From assembly GCA_040218145.1 (NCBI GenBank), contig JAVJQK010000109.1, positions 62,001-126,000 on the forward strand: 64,000 nucleotides of DNA. The letters are read 5' to 3'. A program made the translations under genes and the position numbers. Shown here piece after piece: positions 1-8,553 of the stretch (positions are counted from its first letter, which is position 1; each line of letters begins with the position of its first letter). A model generated the notes under the pieces. That model was not told the DNA's origin. It did not search any database and was given only the letters and a program-made list of their open reading frames with translations. Source of the stretch: Sandaracinaceae bacterium. Its GTDB lineage: Bacteria > Myxococcota_A > Polyangia > Polyangiales > Sandaracinaceae.

Positions 1-1
1 G

Positions 2-166
2 CGTGGCGTCCGGGGCGGCCTCGCGGCCCTGGCCGTCTCCCGCACCCTCTCGGATCCCCGCGGCGAGAGCGCCGCGCTTCACACCCTCGCCGCCTGTTTC
101 CGGGCGCTCGGCCGCGACGAGGAGGCCGCGGGCCTCGACGCAGCGCGGCCACAGCCAGCCGAATAG
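2..166 (+). CDS. C-terminal fragment of a TPR-like protein (partial)
   Basis: An open frame enters from the left edge and ends at TAG 164-166. The 54 visible residues are helical and Ala/Leu/Arg-rich (for example ALHTLAACFRALGRDEEAAG), with the small/aromatic spacing of a tetratricopeptide helix pair, ending in a short Pro/Gln tail. The start and most of the gene lie outside the window, so only a TPR-like C-terminus can be suggested. No downstream gene is close enough to imply an operon. Confidence 0.5.
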   Translation, partial: RGVRGGLAALAVSRTLSDPRGESAALHTLAACFRALGRDEEAAGLDAARPQPAE

Positions 167-196
167 CCGATAGATTTCATGGCGTTCAGCGTCGGT

Positions 197-211
197 GTAC
201 CAACCTGGTAC
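197..211. promoter_or_regulatory. Inverted repeat in leader of KamA-family gene
   Basis: GTACCA and TGGTAC form perfect 6-bp arms around ACC. A second imperfect hairpin (CAGCCC / GGGCTG, about 258-271) follows. Both lie in the 249-base gap before the radical SAM gene. They could be an operator or leader hairpin; no regulator is identified, so this is only a candidate. Nothing else was recognised in 167-415. Confidence 0.3.
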
Positions 212-415
212 GGCGCTTGATCGGGCGGCCTCGTCCACTTATGGTTACCCTCCGGGCCAGCCCTCGGGCTGCCCAAGGCCCCCTCCGACCCCGCAGCGAT
301 CGCCACCCCCCTTTCGGCATCCTCGGGTCTCGACCGGGTCGCTCCTCACCTTCCCCTCGGGTCGCCCCCTCGGTGCGATCTCGCAGGCACACGTGCAACC
401 CCTCCCGGAGAGTCG

Positions 416-1801
416 ATGAACGGTTCGTTCCCTGCTCGGAAGCTCGAGATCTACAACTTCAATCGCATGGACGCGATCCCGCAGCTCGCGAAGCTGCCCG
501 CGGCGCAGCGCGACGCGATGAAGGCGGTCGCCGCGGTCCTCCCGTTCAAGGTCAACCAGTACGTGCTCGAGGAGCTGATCGACTGGGACCGCGTCCCGGA
601 CGACCCGATGTTCCGGCTGACCTTCCCCCAGCGCGGCATGCTGGCCGACGACGACTTCGCGGCGATGCTGAAGCTCGTGAAGGGCGGCGCCTCGAAGAAG
701 GAGCTCGTCGCGGCCGCGCGTCCGATCCAGATGCGCCTCAACCCGCACCCCGCGGGGCAGCTGGCGCACAACGTCCCGGACGCGGAGGGAGAGCCGCTCT
801 CGGGGATGCAGCACAAGTATCGCGAGACGGTGCTCTTCTTCCCGACGCAGGGTCAGACCTGTCACAGCTACTGCACCTACTGCTTCCGCTGGGCGCAGTT
901 CGTGGGGCTCGAGGACCTGAAGTTCGCGAGCAAGGAGCCCGAGCGGCTCGCCGAATACGTGCGCGCCCACCCCGAGGTGACGAGCGTGCTGTTCACCGGG
1001 GGCGACCCGATGGTGATGAAGACCAAGATCTTTCGCCGCTACGTCGAGCCGCTCCTCGAGATCGAGCACGTCCAGAGCATCCGCATCGGCACCAAGGCGC
1101 TCGCCTACTGGCCGCAGCGCTTCGTCGCGGGTGAGGACGCCGACGCGCTCATGCGGCTCTTCGAGGAGATCACCCAGGCGGGCAAGCACGTGGCGGTGAT
1201 GGGGCACTACAGCCACTGGAAGGAGCTCTCCACGCCGATCGCGGAGGAGGCGGTGCGCCGCTGCCGGAGCGCCGGCGCGACCGTGCGAACGCAAGCCCCG
1301 CTGATCCGCCACGTCAACGACGACCCGCAGATCTGGAACCGGATGTGGCGGACGCAGCTGCGGCTCGGCGCGGTCCCGTACTACTTCTTCGTCGAGCGCG
1401 ACACCGGGCCCAAGCAGTACTTCGAGGTCCCGCTCGCGCGCGCGCTCGAGATCTACGAAGGCGCCTACCGGAACATCTCCGGTCTCGGCCGGACGGCGCG
1501 CGGACCGAGCATGAGCTGCACGCCGGGCAAGGTGCTCGTCGACGGCGTGGCCGAGGTGGCGGGTGAGAAGGTCTTCGTCCTCAAGATGCTCCAGGCGCGG
1601 GATCCGAGCTGGGTCAACCGGCCGTTCTTCGCGCGCTTCGACCCGAACGCGACGTGGATGAACGACCTCAAGCCCGCCTTCGGGCAGAGCGAGTTCTTCT
1701 GGGAGGCGCCGCTCCGGGAGCTGCTGGCGTCCAAGAGCTGGCGCAAGAACGACTCGGGCGAGGTCCACCTCACGAGCTTCGGGCCCGTCGACGCGGAGTA
1801 G
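416..1801 (+). CDS. KamA-family radical SAM protein (lysine 2,3-aminomutase-like)
   Basis: Radical S-adenosylmethionine enzyme of the KamA/lysine 2,3-aminomutase family, 461 aa, expected to use a 4Fe-4S cluster, SAM and PLP. The cluster motif CxxxCxxC is at Cys149, Cys153 and Cys156 (CHSYCTYCFRW), followed by a GGDP SAM-binding stretch near residue 198. A Lys in TPGKVLVDG near residue 370 sits where the family carries its PLP lysine. The ATG start has GGAGAG five bases upstream. The substrate is uncertain: family members include EpmB and glutamate or arginine mutases, and no lysine-degradation genes are adjacent. The downstream lipoprotein is 43 bases away and probably unrelated. The family call is firm; the reaction is inferred. 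Confidence 0.85.
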   Translation: MNGSFPARKLEIYNFNRMDAIPQLAKLPAAQRDAMKAVAAVLPFKVNQYVLEELIDWDRVPDDPMFRLTFPQRGMLADDDFAAMLKLVKGGASKKELVAAARPIQMRLNPHPAGQLAHNVPDAEGEPLSGMQHKYRETVLFFPTQGQTCHSYCTYCFRWAQFVGLEDLKFASKEPERLAEYVRAHPEVTSVLFTGGDPMVMKTKIFRRYVEPLLEIEHVQSIRIGTKALAYWPQRFVAGEDADALMRLFEEITQAGKHVAVMGHYSHWKELSTPIAEEAVRRCRSAGATVRTQAPLIRHVNDDPQIWNRMWRTQLRLGAVPYYFFVERDTGPKQYFEVPLARALEIYEGAYRNISGLGRTARGPSMSCTPGKVLVDGVAEVAGEKVFVLKMLQARDPSWVNRPFFARFDPNATWMNDLKPAFGQSEFFWEAPLRELLASKSWRKNDSGEVHLTSFGPVDAE

Positions 1802-1844
1802 CCGTCCGTTCGACGGCGCGCCCCGCTCGTCGTACGACCCACGG

Positions 1845-2345
1845 GTGCGCCTCGTCGTTCTCCTGAGCGGGCTCGCGGTGGCCCTCCCCGGCTGCGCCGA
1901 TCGGTGCGCGGACCTCCCGGACACGCCGTCGCTGTCGATCGGCGGCGCGCCGGTCGACGGCGACCGCTTCGAGCCCTTCGCCGACGGCGCCGACCGCGCG
2001 CTGGTGCCCGGGACGCAAGGCGGCATGCACGTCTGGCTTCACGCGCGCATCCGCGGGATCTGCCCCGACACCGCGCGCCTGGATCGGCGCGTGACGGACG
2101 CGGACGGAGCGCTCGTGCAGCTCGGCCGCGGGCCGGTGGCCTGGGTCGACGCGGACGAGGGGTTCGAGCTCGCCGCGCCCCAAACGATGGTGCTCTGCCC
2201 CTCGATCGACGGCCGCGTGGTGGTCGACCGTCCGCACACCTTCGAGGTGAGCGTGGAGGACGAGGCGGGGCGCCGGGCCGAGGCCACGCTCGGCTTCGTC
2301 GCGATGTGCGAGGACCCCACGGTCTGCGACGCGTTCTGCCGTTGA
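1845..2345 (+). CDS. Hypothetical lipoprotein
   Basis: 166-aa protein starting at GTG, with a short hydrophobic signal (RLVVLLSGLAVALPGC) that ends in a lipobox-like cysteine, suggesting a lipid-anchored exported protein. Six or more further cysteines (for example CADRCADL near the N-terminus, CEDPTVCDAFC at the C-terminus) could form disulfides. The middle looks like a beta-rich, Ig-like domain. No family recognised. No clear Shine-Dalgarno precedes the GTG, so the start is tentative. Confidence 0.6.
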   Translation: MRLVVLLSGLAVALPGCADRCADLPDTPSLSIGGAPVDGDRFEPFADGADRALVPGTQGGMHVWLHARIRGICPDTARLDRRVTDADGALVQLGRGPVAWVDADEGFELAAPQTMVLCPSIDGRVVVDRPHTFEVSVEDEAGRRAEATLGFVAMCEDPTVCDAFCR

Positions 2346-2372
2346 CCTCGCTCCGAGATCGACGGAGGCGCG

Positions 2373-3131
2373 TCAGCCGCGGGCGACGACGAGGGCCGCG
2401 TCGAGCGCGTGCAGGCGGGCCCCGACGCTGAGATACGGCGCGCGCGCGATCCGCTCGATCTCGAGCTCGCCCAGCAGGCCCTCGCAGAGATCGACGAGCG
2501 CCTCCTCCCACGTCTCCCCGTAGCCGGCCATCGGCTCGTCGGGATCGACGGTCGCGCCGCCTCGGTCGACGTGCGGGCGCGCGGGCAAGGGCACGCTGAG
2601 CAGGAGGCGCCCGCCCGGGCCCAGCGCGGCGCGCGCGGCCCGCAGGAGCGAGCGCGGGCGATCGCAGCGATCGAGCACGTTGAGGAGCGCGACCGCGTCG
2701 AAAGGCGCCTCCTCCGCGGGGAGCGCGGCCCGAGACAGATCGACGCGGTGGCATCGGAAGCCGCGACGGCGGAGTCGCCGACCCATCGCGCGGGAGGTCT
2801 CGGTGGTCACGATCTCGTCGAAGAGCGCGCGGGCGTGCGCCGTGACGTCGCCGCTCCCCGCGCCGACGTCGAGCAGCCGCCCGCCGCGGCCGAGCAGGGC
2901 CTCCCAGGACGCCTCGCCGAGCAACGCCATCGGGTGCGTGCCCAGGAGCCCGTCCGCGTCGAAGTCGCTGACCACCCGTCGGAGCTGGCCGTGGAGCGCC
3001 GCGCGGAGCGCGCCGTGGGGGCGGGCGTGAGCGACGAACGCCTCGATGGCGGGATCGGGCGGGAGCGGACGGAAGCATCTCCGGAGCGCCGGGGGCAGCC
3101 GGTCTCGGTCGCAGTCGCGGGGATGCGTCAC
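2373..3131 (-). CDS. DREV/METTL9-like class I methyltransferase
   Basis: 252-aa SAM-dependent methyltransferase. Motif I is LLDVGAGSGDVTAHA, followed by an acidic ETS ribose-binding turn. The stretch NVLDRCDRPRSLLRAARAAL and the later GGRLLLSVPLPARPHV closely resemble the animal METTL9/DREV family (NLLDRCDQP, then ALVLPFHPYVE). The C-terminal APYLSVG...ALDAALVV also parallels the family's end. METTL9 methylates histidine in HxH motifs of proteins; whether this bacterial homologue does so is unknown. Its start overlaps the stop of the upstream DUF99 gene by four bases (ATGA), so the two are probably translated together. Confidence 0.8.
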   Translation of the reverse strand: MTHPRDCDRDRLPPALRRCFRPLPPDPAIEAFVAHARPHGALRAALHGQLRRVVSDFDADGLLGTHPMALLGEASWEALLGRGGRLLDVGAGSGDVTAHARALFDEIVTTETSRAMGRRLRRRGFRCHRVDLSRAALPAEEAPFDAVALLNVLDRCDRPRSLLRAARAALGPGGRLLLSVPLPARPHVDRGGATVDPDEPMAGYGETWEEALVDLCEGLLGELEIERIARAPYLSVGARLHALDAALVVARG

Positions 3132-3694
3132 GCGCCGCCCTTGCTGGTCCCGCGGCCGAGCGCGCCGGCGATGAGGTGGGCGAGGCGGATCGGCTCGGGG
3201 ATCTGTCCCTGCTCGCGGGCGTCGCGGATCAGCTGGGCCGCGCTCGGGAGGCTCAGCCCCGCCCGCTGGACCCAGACCCCTTCACAGGGCTCCATCGGGC
3301 CGGCCGCCTCGATGAGGCGCCACTTCCGCGCCCCGCCGGGCACGCGCCGCAGCAGCGCGCGCCGGATCGCGGGCAGGTCCGGCGCCTTTCGCGCGACGAC
3401 CAGGACCGGCCGGCCCACGCGCTCGTGGAGGGCCGCGAGATCGACCACGTTGAAGCCCGCGAGCGCGATCCCGTTGAGCACGATCGCCTGCACGTGCGCC
3501 TCGAACGGAGAGCCCAGCAGCATCTCGGCCACCCGCTCGGTCGCGTTCACGCCATCGCGGCGGACCTTGCTGGTGACGATCCCATCCAGCCTCCGGCGCG
3601 TGGTGACGGCCCCCACGATCGGCACGTCGCCCCGGTGCGACCGGGCGAAGGGGGCGTCGTCCACGCCGCAGAGGTTGGAGAGGCGACGACTCAT
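3128..3694 (-). CDS. DUF99 family protein (endonuclease V-like fold)
   Basis: 188-aa protein whose sequence (CGVDDAPFARSHRGDVPIVG, TSKVRRDGVNATERVAEML, VLNGIALAGFNVVDLAALHE, VLVVARKAPD) matches the DUF99 family, which is related in fold to endonuclease V and common in archaea. The conserved D in GVDDAPF and the NGIALAGFNVVD stretch are present. I chose the ATG at 3694 because the family starts just before this block; an upstream in-frame start would add 30 unrelated residues. It overlaps the methyltransferase gene and is divergent from the NtrC-type regulator 67 bases away. Biochemical role unknown. Confidence 0.8.
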   Translation of the reverse strand: MSRRLSNLCGVDDAPFARSHRGDVPIVGAVTTRRRLDGIVTSKVRRDGVNATERVAEMLLGSPFEAHVQAIVLNGIALAGFNVVDLAALHERVGRPVLVVARKAPDLPAIRRALLRRVPGGARKWRLIEAAGPMEPCEGVWVQRAGLSLPSAAQLIRDAREQGQIPEPIRLAHLIAGALGRGTSKGGA

Positions 3695-3761
3695 CAGGGG
3701 CTGGTTTAGCAGGATCCCCCTCAACCCGACGGCCCGTTGCGCCGTATGAATTCCCAGAAGC

Positions 3762-5177
3762 ATGAGCAGCCCTCCCACAACCACGGACTCCGCCGCCGTC
3801 GCCGTCGTCGACGACGACCCGGTGGTGCGCCGCCTGATGCGCCTCTGGCTCGAACAAGAGGGCTACACGGTGCGCGAGTTCGCCCGCGGAGCGCAGGCCC
3901 TCGCGGTGGAGGAGCTCCCCCACCTCGTCTGCCTGGATCTCGGGCTCGAGGACATGCCGGGCCTGCACGTGATGGAGCACTTCCTGGCCCTCGACGCCGA
4001 TCTGCCGGTGGTGGTCGTCACCGCCGAGCGCACGATCGAGACCGCGGTCAACGCGATGCGCGGCGGGGCCTACGACTTCGTGACCAAGCCGCTCGATCGG
4101 CAGCGCTTCCTGCTCGCGGTCGCCCGCGCGGCCGAGCGCCGCCGCCTCACCGAGCGGGTCCGCGGGCTCGAGAGCCAGCTCGGAGGCCGGCGCGCGATGG
4201 CCCGCCTCATCGGCGACAGCGCGCCCATGCAGGAGCTCGGCGGGCTCATCGAGCGCGTGCTCTCCAGCGACGTCGCGGTGGCGATCTTCGGCGAGTCCGG
4301 CACGGGCAAGGAGCTGGTCGCGCGCACCATTCACGAGCAAGGGCACCGCTCGAGCGGGCCGTTCGTGGCGGTGAACTGCGCGGCGATCCCCGAGTCCCTC
4401 CAGGAGTCCGAGCTCTTCGGGCACGAGAAGGGCGCGTTCACGGGCGCCTCGGCGCGACACCTCGGCCGCTTCGAGCAGGCGCAGGGGGGCACGCTCTTCC
4501 TCGACGAGGTCGGCGAGATGAGCCCCGCGACGCAGGCCGCGCTGCTCCGCACGCTGCAGGAGCGGACCATCCGCCGCGTCGGCGGCGCGAGCGACATCCC
4601 CGTGGACGTCCGCATCGTCTGCGCGACCCACCGCGATCTCGAGGGCGAGGTCGAGGCCGCGCGCTTCCGCCAGGACCTCTTCTACCGCCTCGTCGTCTAC
4701 CCGCTGCAGATGCCCGCGCTGCGCGACCGGACCGACGACGTGCCGGCCCTCGTGCGCCACTTCATCGAGAAGCTTGGCCCGGACGTCGGGCGCACGCCGA
4801 GCCGCGTGGACCCGGTCGCGATCGACGCGCTCATGCGACACGCCTGGCCGGGCAACGTGCGCGAGCTCCAGAACGTCGTGCACCGCGCGCTCCTCGCCTG
4901 CGAGAGCGACGAGATGAAGCTGGCGCACCTGCCGCCCGCCATCCGCGACCGCGCGCTCCCGTCGGTGCCGCCGCCCCTGAGCGACCGCCCGCGCAGCCGG
5001 CCGCCGCAGCTGCCGCTGATCCCGCTGCGAGAGCTCGAGAAGCGCGCCATCCGACGCGCCCTCGACGCGACCGAGGGCAACGTCTCCGAGGCGGCCCGCC
5101 TGCTCGGCATCGGCCGGGCCACCGTCTACCGCCGCCTGGCGGAGATGGACGAAGGCCGCGCCTCCAACGTCGCCTGA
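3762..5177 (+). CDS. Sigma-54-dependent response regulator (NtrC family)
   Basis: 471-aa transcriptional activator in three parts. A receiver domain (about 12-130) has the DDD acidic pocket and phospho-acceptor Asp in CLDLGLEDMPG. A sigma-54 AAA+ domain (about 145-385) has Walker A GESGTGKE, the sigma-54 contact loop GAFTGA and Walker B GGTLFLDEVGEM. A Fis-type helix-turn-helix (about 425-465) reads EGNVSEAARLLGIGRATVYR. When phosphorylated by a histidine kinase it should activate sigma-54 promoters. No partner kinase is next to it, so it is an orphan regulator. It converges on the ScfR-type gene with only 10 bases between stops. Confidence 0.95.
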   Translation: MSSPPTTTDSAAVAVVDDDPVVRRLMRLWLEQEGYTVREFARGAQALAVEELPHLVCLDLGLEDMPGLHVMEHFLALDADLPVVVVTAERTIETAVNAMRGGAYDFVTKPLDRQRFLLAVARAAERRRLTERVRGLESQLGGRRAMARLIGDSAPMQELGGLIERVLSSDVAVAIFGESGTGKELVARTIHEQGHRSSGPFVAVNCAAIPESLQESELFGHEKGAFTGASARHLGRFEQAQGGTLFLDEVGEMSPATQAALLRTLQERTIRRVGGASDIPVDVRIVCATHRDLEGEVEAARFRQDLFYRLVVYPLQMPALRDRTDDVPALVRHFIEKLGPDVGRTPSRVDPVAIDALMRHAWPGNVRELQNVVHRALLACESDEMKLAHLPPAIRDRALPSVPPPLSDRPRSRPPQLPLIPLRELEKRAIRRALDATEGNVSEAARLLGIGRATVYRRLAEMDEGRASNVA

Positions 5178-5187
5178 CGAGAAGCCT

Positions 5188-6678
5188 TCAGCGCCGCTCG
5201 GAGGCGTCCGGCTCCTGGTCGTCGTTGACGAGCGGTGAGAAGAAGTTGTCCTTCTTGATGTACTCGTCGACGCGGAAGGCGAACTTGTAGCTCGGCGCCG
5301 CGCGCTGGTTGCAGTCGGTGCGCTCGCAGAAGCGGCACGTCGTGCCCACGGGGACCGCCATCTTCGGCGGATCGACGAAGGGGATGTCGTCCGCGTAGGC
5401 GAGGTGCTTGGCGTGCTCGGCGTGGGTGCCGAGCCCGATGCTGTAGACGGTGCCGCGCGCGAGCGATCCGCGGTGCGGCTCGGCCTGCACCCTCGCGAAG
5501 CAGAAGTAGCGCGAGCCGTCCGGGAACTCCGAGTATTGGCGGTGGATCTCGTGCGGGGTGAGGAAGGCGGTGTGCACCACCCACTTGGGGCAGCTGCCCG
5601 TCCCATGCGGGAACTTCAGCCCCGTGGCCGAGTAGCGCTTGGAGATGTTCCCGGCCACGTCGACCCGCAGGAAGTGGAAGGGGACGCCGCGCCGCTTCGG
5701 GTCGCCCAGGTTGCAGATCCGGTGCGCGACCGTCTCGTAGCTGGCGGCGAAGATCGAGCCGAGGCGATCGACGTCGTAGCGGGTCCGCGTCACGTGGTCG
5801 AAGAAGGGCCCGTAGGGCAGCAGCAGCGCGCCCGCGAAGTAGTTCGCGAGGTGGATCTTGAGCAGCCGGTCCGTCTCGCTGTGCTGCGCCGCGTGGCCCT
5901 CGACGATCGGCTCGTGCAGCGACTCCTCGTCCAGGAGCCGGAGGCCGATCGCCACCGCGAGCTGGAACTTGCGGCGATGGTCGGGCACGTCGACCGACAG
6001 ACGCAGGCTGCGGCCGTCCGGGTCGAAGCGCCGGATCACGCTGCTGTCTCCGTCCGAGCCGACCAGCTCCACCGAGACGCCCTTCCCCTCGAGCGCGCCG
6101 ACGAGCTCCGCGCTCGTCACCTGCTCGCTCAACGAGGCGTCCCGGCGAAACGCGTCCGCCCGCTCCTCGAGCAACGGAAAGTAATTGCCGTGTCGCTCGA
6201 GGAAGTCGGTGACCTCGTCGAACGGGGAGTAGTCGAACGCGAGCTCGTCGCCTTGCCGCGCGTCGTCCCGCTCCCGCCGGGCGAGATCGGCGAGCAGGTG
6301 GTCGAGCTGCCCGCGCGTGTTCTTGTAGAGGTTGAAGAGCGCGGTGATGGTGGTCGCGACCTTCGGCTCCGCGCCGAGGCTGGCCAGATCCTCGCGGCTG
6401 AGGTTGAGCGTCTTGAGGAGCGGCTCGTCGAGCAGGCGGGCGAGCCCGTCGTCCACCCGCGACTCGCCCAGGCTCGCCATGAAGTCCTCCATGCCGACGC
6501 CGTAGATCTCGAGCGCCTTGAAGAGGAGCGGCAGCTGCACCGAGCGCTTCCCCTTCTCGATGAGGCTCATGTAGGCCGCGGAGACGCCGAGGCGGCGCGC
6601 CACCTCGCCCTGCTGCAGGCCGCGCTCCAGCCGGAGCTCGCGCAGCCTCCGGCCCATTTGTTCGTGGCTTTCCTTCAT
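5188..6678 (-). CDS. XRE/ScfR-type transcriptional regulator
   Basis: 496-aa regulator with an N-terminal HTH_XRE domain (RRLRELRLERGLQQGEVARR, then LGVSAAYMSLIEKGKR) and a long C-terminal part of the ScfR/RamB type: an IrrE-like segment (FQLAVAIGLRLLDEESLHEP, ...HLANYFAGALLLPYGPF) and a DUF2083 region with the Cys cluster TTCRFCERTDCNQR near the C-terminus. Relatives control short-chain fatty acid, acetate or glyoxylate metabolism and bind acyl-CoA-type ligands. I prefer ATG 6678; a TTG three codons upstream is also possible. It is divergent from sodB across 270 bases that contain a RamB-like palindrome. Confidence 0.85.
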   Translation of the reverse strand: MKESHEQMGRRLRELRLERGLQQGEVARRLGVSAAYMSLIEKGKRSVQLPLLFKALEIYGVGMEDFMASLGESRVDDGLARLLDEPLLKTLNLSREDLASLGAEPKVATTITALFNLYKNTRGQLDHLLADLARRERDDARQGDELAFDYSPFDEVTDFLERHGNYFPLLEERADAFRRDASLSEQVTSAELVGALEGKGVSVELVGSDGDSSVIRRFDPDGRSLRLSVDVPDHRRKFQLAVAIGLRLLDEESLHEPIVEGHAAQHSETDRLLKIHLANYFAGALLLPYGPFFDHVTRTRYDVDRLGSIFAASYETVAHRICNLGDPKRRGVPFHFLRVDVAGNISKRYSATGLKFPHGTGSCPKWVVHTAFLTPHEIHRQYSEFPDGSRYFCFARVQAEPHRGSLARGTVYSIGLGTHAEHAKHLAYADDIPFVDPPKMAVPVGTTCRFCERTDCNQRAAPSYKFAFRVDEYIKKDNFFSPLVNDDQEPDASERR

Positions 6679-6736
6679 GGGTGTCAATCGGCTCCAAGCC
6701 CTTGTGACGCGCTGATCCTCGCGCCGAAGGGTGTGG

Positions 6737-6748
6737 TCTGCAAACAGA
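6737..6748. promoter_or_regulatory. Candidate ScfR/RamB-type operator
   Basis: TCTG-CAAA-CAGA is a perfect 4-bp-arm inverted repeat whose core CTGCAAACAG resembles the TTTGCAAA-type sites of RamB/ScfR regulators. A related CTGTAAATCTG lies 20 bases on. It sits between the ScfR-type gene and sodB, so it may mediate autoregulation or affect sodB. Inferred from pattern only. Confidence 0.35.
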
Positions 6749-6794
6749 ACCGGCCCGATTCTGTAAATCTGTCAATCGAGCCGGAAAGGGGGCC

Positions 6795-6823
6795 TTTACC
6801 TCTGGAGGGAGCCGCCCTAGAGT
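6795..6823 (+). promoter_or_regulatory. Possible sodB promoter
   Basis: TTTACC and TAGAGT are separated by 17 bases and each matches four of six positions of the sigma-70 consensus. They lie about 125 bases before the sodB ATG. Weak evidence, listed because it has the right spacing in an otherwise GC-rich gap. Confidence 0.3.
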
Positions 6824-6948
6824 GGCGGCCCGCGCGGGGAGCGGGCCCCGTTGTGGGAAACGCCGCCCGCGTCTATCCCCCGAGCTCAACGACCGAGCCG
6901 CCGCCGCCCCCCGTCCGCACGGGGGCGCCGCGAAGAAGGAGAAGAACG

Positions 6949-7524
6949 ATGGCATTCACGCTACCCGAGCTGCCCTACGCCAAGGACGCCCTGGCCCCGC
7001 ACATCTCCAAGGAGACCTTGGAGTTCCACTACGGCAAGCACCACCAGGGCTACGTCAACAAGCTCAACAAGGCGGTCGAGGACGACGCGTCCCTGCAGGG
7101 CAAGAGCCTCGAGGACCTCATCAAGACCCAGAAGGGCGGCGTGTTCAACAACGCGGCCCAGGTGTGGAACCACACCTTCTACTGGAACAGCCTCAGCCCG
7201 AACGGCGGCGGGGAGCCCACGGGCAAGATCGCCGACGCGATCAAGAAGAGCTTCGGCAGCTTCTCCGACTTCAAGGAGCAGTTCAGCAAGGCGGCCTCGG
7301 GCCACTTCGCGAGCGGCTGGGCGTGGGTGGTCACGAGCGGCGACGGCCTCGACATCGTGGATCTGCACGACGCGGGCAACCCCCTGACCATGGGCAAGAC
7401 GCCGGTCCTCACCTGCGACGTCTGGGAGCACGCCTACTACATCGACTACCGCAACGCGCGCCCCGACTACATCGCCGCGTGGTGGAACCTGGTCAACTGG
7501 GATCACGCGAACAGCCAGCTCTGA
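6949..7524 (+). CDS. sodB: Superoxide dismutase, iron type
   Basis: 191-aa cytoplasmic Fe superoxide dismutase, converting superoxide to oxygen and hydrogen peroxide. Metal ligands are visible in the family motifs: His in FHYGKHHQGYV, His in QVWNHTFYWN, and Asp and His in CDVWEHAYYIDYRNARPDYI. GGGEPTGKI and FNNAAQVWNHTFYWN favour the iron rather than manganese subgroup. The ATG at 6949 has AAGGAG seven bases upstream; in-frame sequence before it is not conserved. Length is normal. A strong hairpin follows the stop. Confidence 0.97.
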   Translation: MAFTLPELPYAKDALAPHISKETLEFHYGKHHQGYVNKLNKAVEDDASLQGKSLEDLIKTQKGGVFNNAAQVWNHTFYWNSLSPNGGGEPTGKIADAIKKSFGSFSDFKEQFSKAASGHFASGWAWVVTSGDGLDIVDLHDAGNPLTMGKTPVLTCDVWEHAYYIDYRNARPDYIAAWWNLVNWDHANSQL

Positions 7525-7546
7525 GCTCGCTCGTCCCCGACGCATC

Positions 7547-7578
7547 GAGGCCGCGCTCCCGTCCGGGTGCGCGGCCTC
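7547..7578 (+). terminator. Hairpin after sodB, likely terminator
   Basis: GAGGCCGCG (7547-7555) and CGCGGCCTC (7570-7578) are perfect 9-bp arms, and the loop holds an inner CCCG/CGGG pair. No run of T follows, so it may be a GC-strong terminator or an mRNA-stabilising hairpin. Confidence 0.5.
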
Positions 7579-7650
7579 TCTGCGTTCGGGGTTCGGGTAT
7601 CGGCCGCGTGGGGTATCCGCGCGAGCGCCGGTCTGGGGTACCGTGCTGCG

Positions 7651-8553
7651 ATGCGAACGCGGGTCCTCCTCGTCCTCCTCGCCCTCCTGGTCGCGAGCGG
7701 CTCCCCCGGCCTCGCGGCGGCGGATCCTCCTACCGCGCAGCGAGAGGCGCGCCTCCGAGACCGCATCGCGCGGGCGGGTGGAGACGTCGACGCGCAGCTC
7801 GCCCTGGCGGAGCTGCGCCTCCGGAGCGGCGACGCGGAGGGCGCGCTGCGCGAGCTCGAGGTCACCACGGCGCTGTCGCCCAGCGCGCACCGGGCCCGGG
7901 TGCTGCGCGCGCAGGCCTTCCTCGCGCTGCGACGCCCGGAGGACGCGCTCGCCGAGCTCGACCGCTACGTGCGCCAGACCGGCGGCGACGCGCCCTCCCA
8001 CACCCTGAGGGCCAGCGTGCTGGAGTCGCTCGAGCGGTGGGAGCCGGCCCTCGCCGACGTGGAGGCCGCGCTCGAGACGGAGTCGACGGTGGACCTGCAT
8101 CTCGCTCGCGCGCGGCTGCTCGGCCGGCTCGATCGCGCGAGCGCCGCCGCGGCCGCGCTCGAGCTCGGCCTGACGCGCCACGAGGGAGCCGCGGTGCTGC
8201 GCGTCGCGCTGATCGACGCGCTCCGACGGCTCGGACGACCCGGGCCGGCCCTCCGCCACGTCGAGGCGCTCATCACGGACGCCTCGGTGGCGCCGCGTTG
8301 GCGCGTGACCCGGGCGGAGCTCCTCGACGAGCTCGGACGGCCCACCGAGGCGCGCGCCGAGCGAGCGCGCGCGCTCCGGGACGCGGAGCGGATGCTGACC
8401 CGACGGCGCTCGGCGCTCGCCCTGCTCGAGCGGGGCAGAGCGTTGCTCGCGCTGGGGCGCGAAGGCGAAGCGCGCGCGGATCTGGAGCAGGCGCTCCGTC
8501 GCGCGCCGAGCCTCACCGAAGCCCGGGTCTTGCTGGCGAGGAGCGCGCGATGA
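7651..8553 (+). CDS. Exported TPR protein
   Basis: 300-aa protein with a signal peptide (MRTRVLLVLLALLVASG, cleavage probably after LAAA) and then almost entirely tetratricopeptide repeats from about residue 30 (for example AQLALAELRLRSGDAEGALR, AQAFLALRRPEDALAELDRY, EALITDASVAPRWRVTRAEL). I chose ATG 7651 because it opens the signal peptide; an upstream in-frame GTG would add residues lacking any. Its stop overlaps the start of the secreted phosphatase (ATGA), so the pair is probably co-translated and the TPR protein may act on the envelope with it. The partner is unknown. Confidence 0.8.
   Translation: MRTRVLLVLLALLVASGSPGLAAADPPTAQREARLRDRIARAGGDVDAQLALAELRLRSGDAEGALRELEVTTALSPSAHRARVLRAQAFLALRRPEDALAELDRYVRQTGGDAPSHTLRASVLESLERWEPALADVEAALETESTVDLHLARARLLGRLDRASAAAAALELGLTRHEGAAVLRVALIDALRRLGRPGPALRHVEALITDASVAPRWRVTRAELLDELGRPTEARAERARALRDAERMLTRRRSALALLERGRALLALGREGEARADLEQALRRAPSLTEARVLLARSAR

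Noticed and set aside
245-2026. 593-residue open frame on the minus strand over the KamA-family gene
   Set aside because: Composition is a mirror of the coding strand (Arg/Val/Glu/His-rich), it has no recognisable domain, and it covers a clear radical SAM gene. High GC leaves long antisense frames open.
6822-8549. Long upstream extension of the phosphatase frame across sodB and the TPR gene
   Set aside because: The part before 8550 is a shadow frame; a signal peptide starts exactly at ATG 8550 after the TPR stop.
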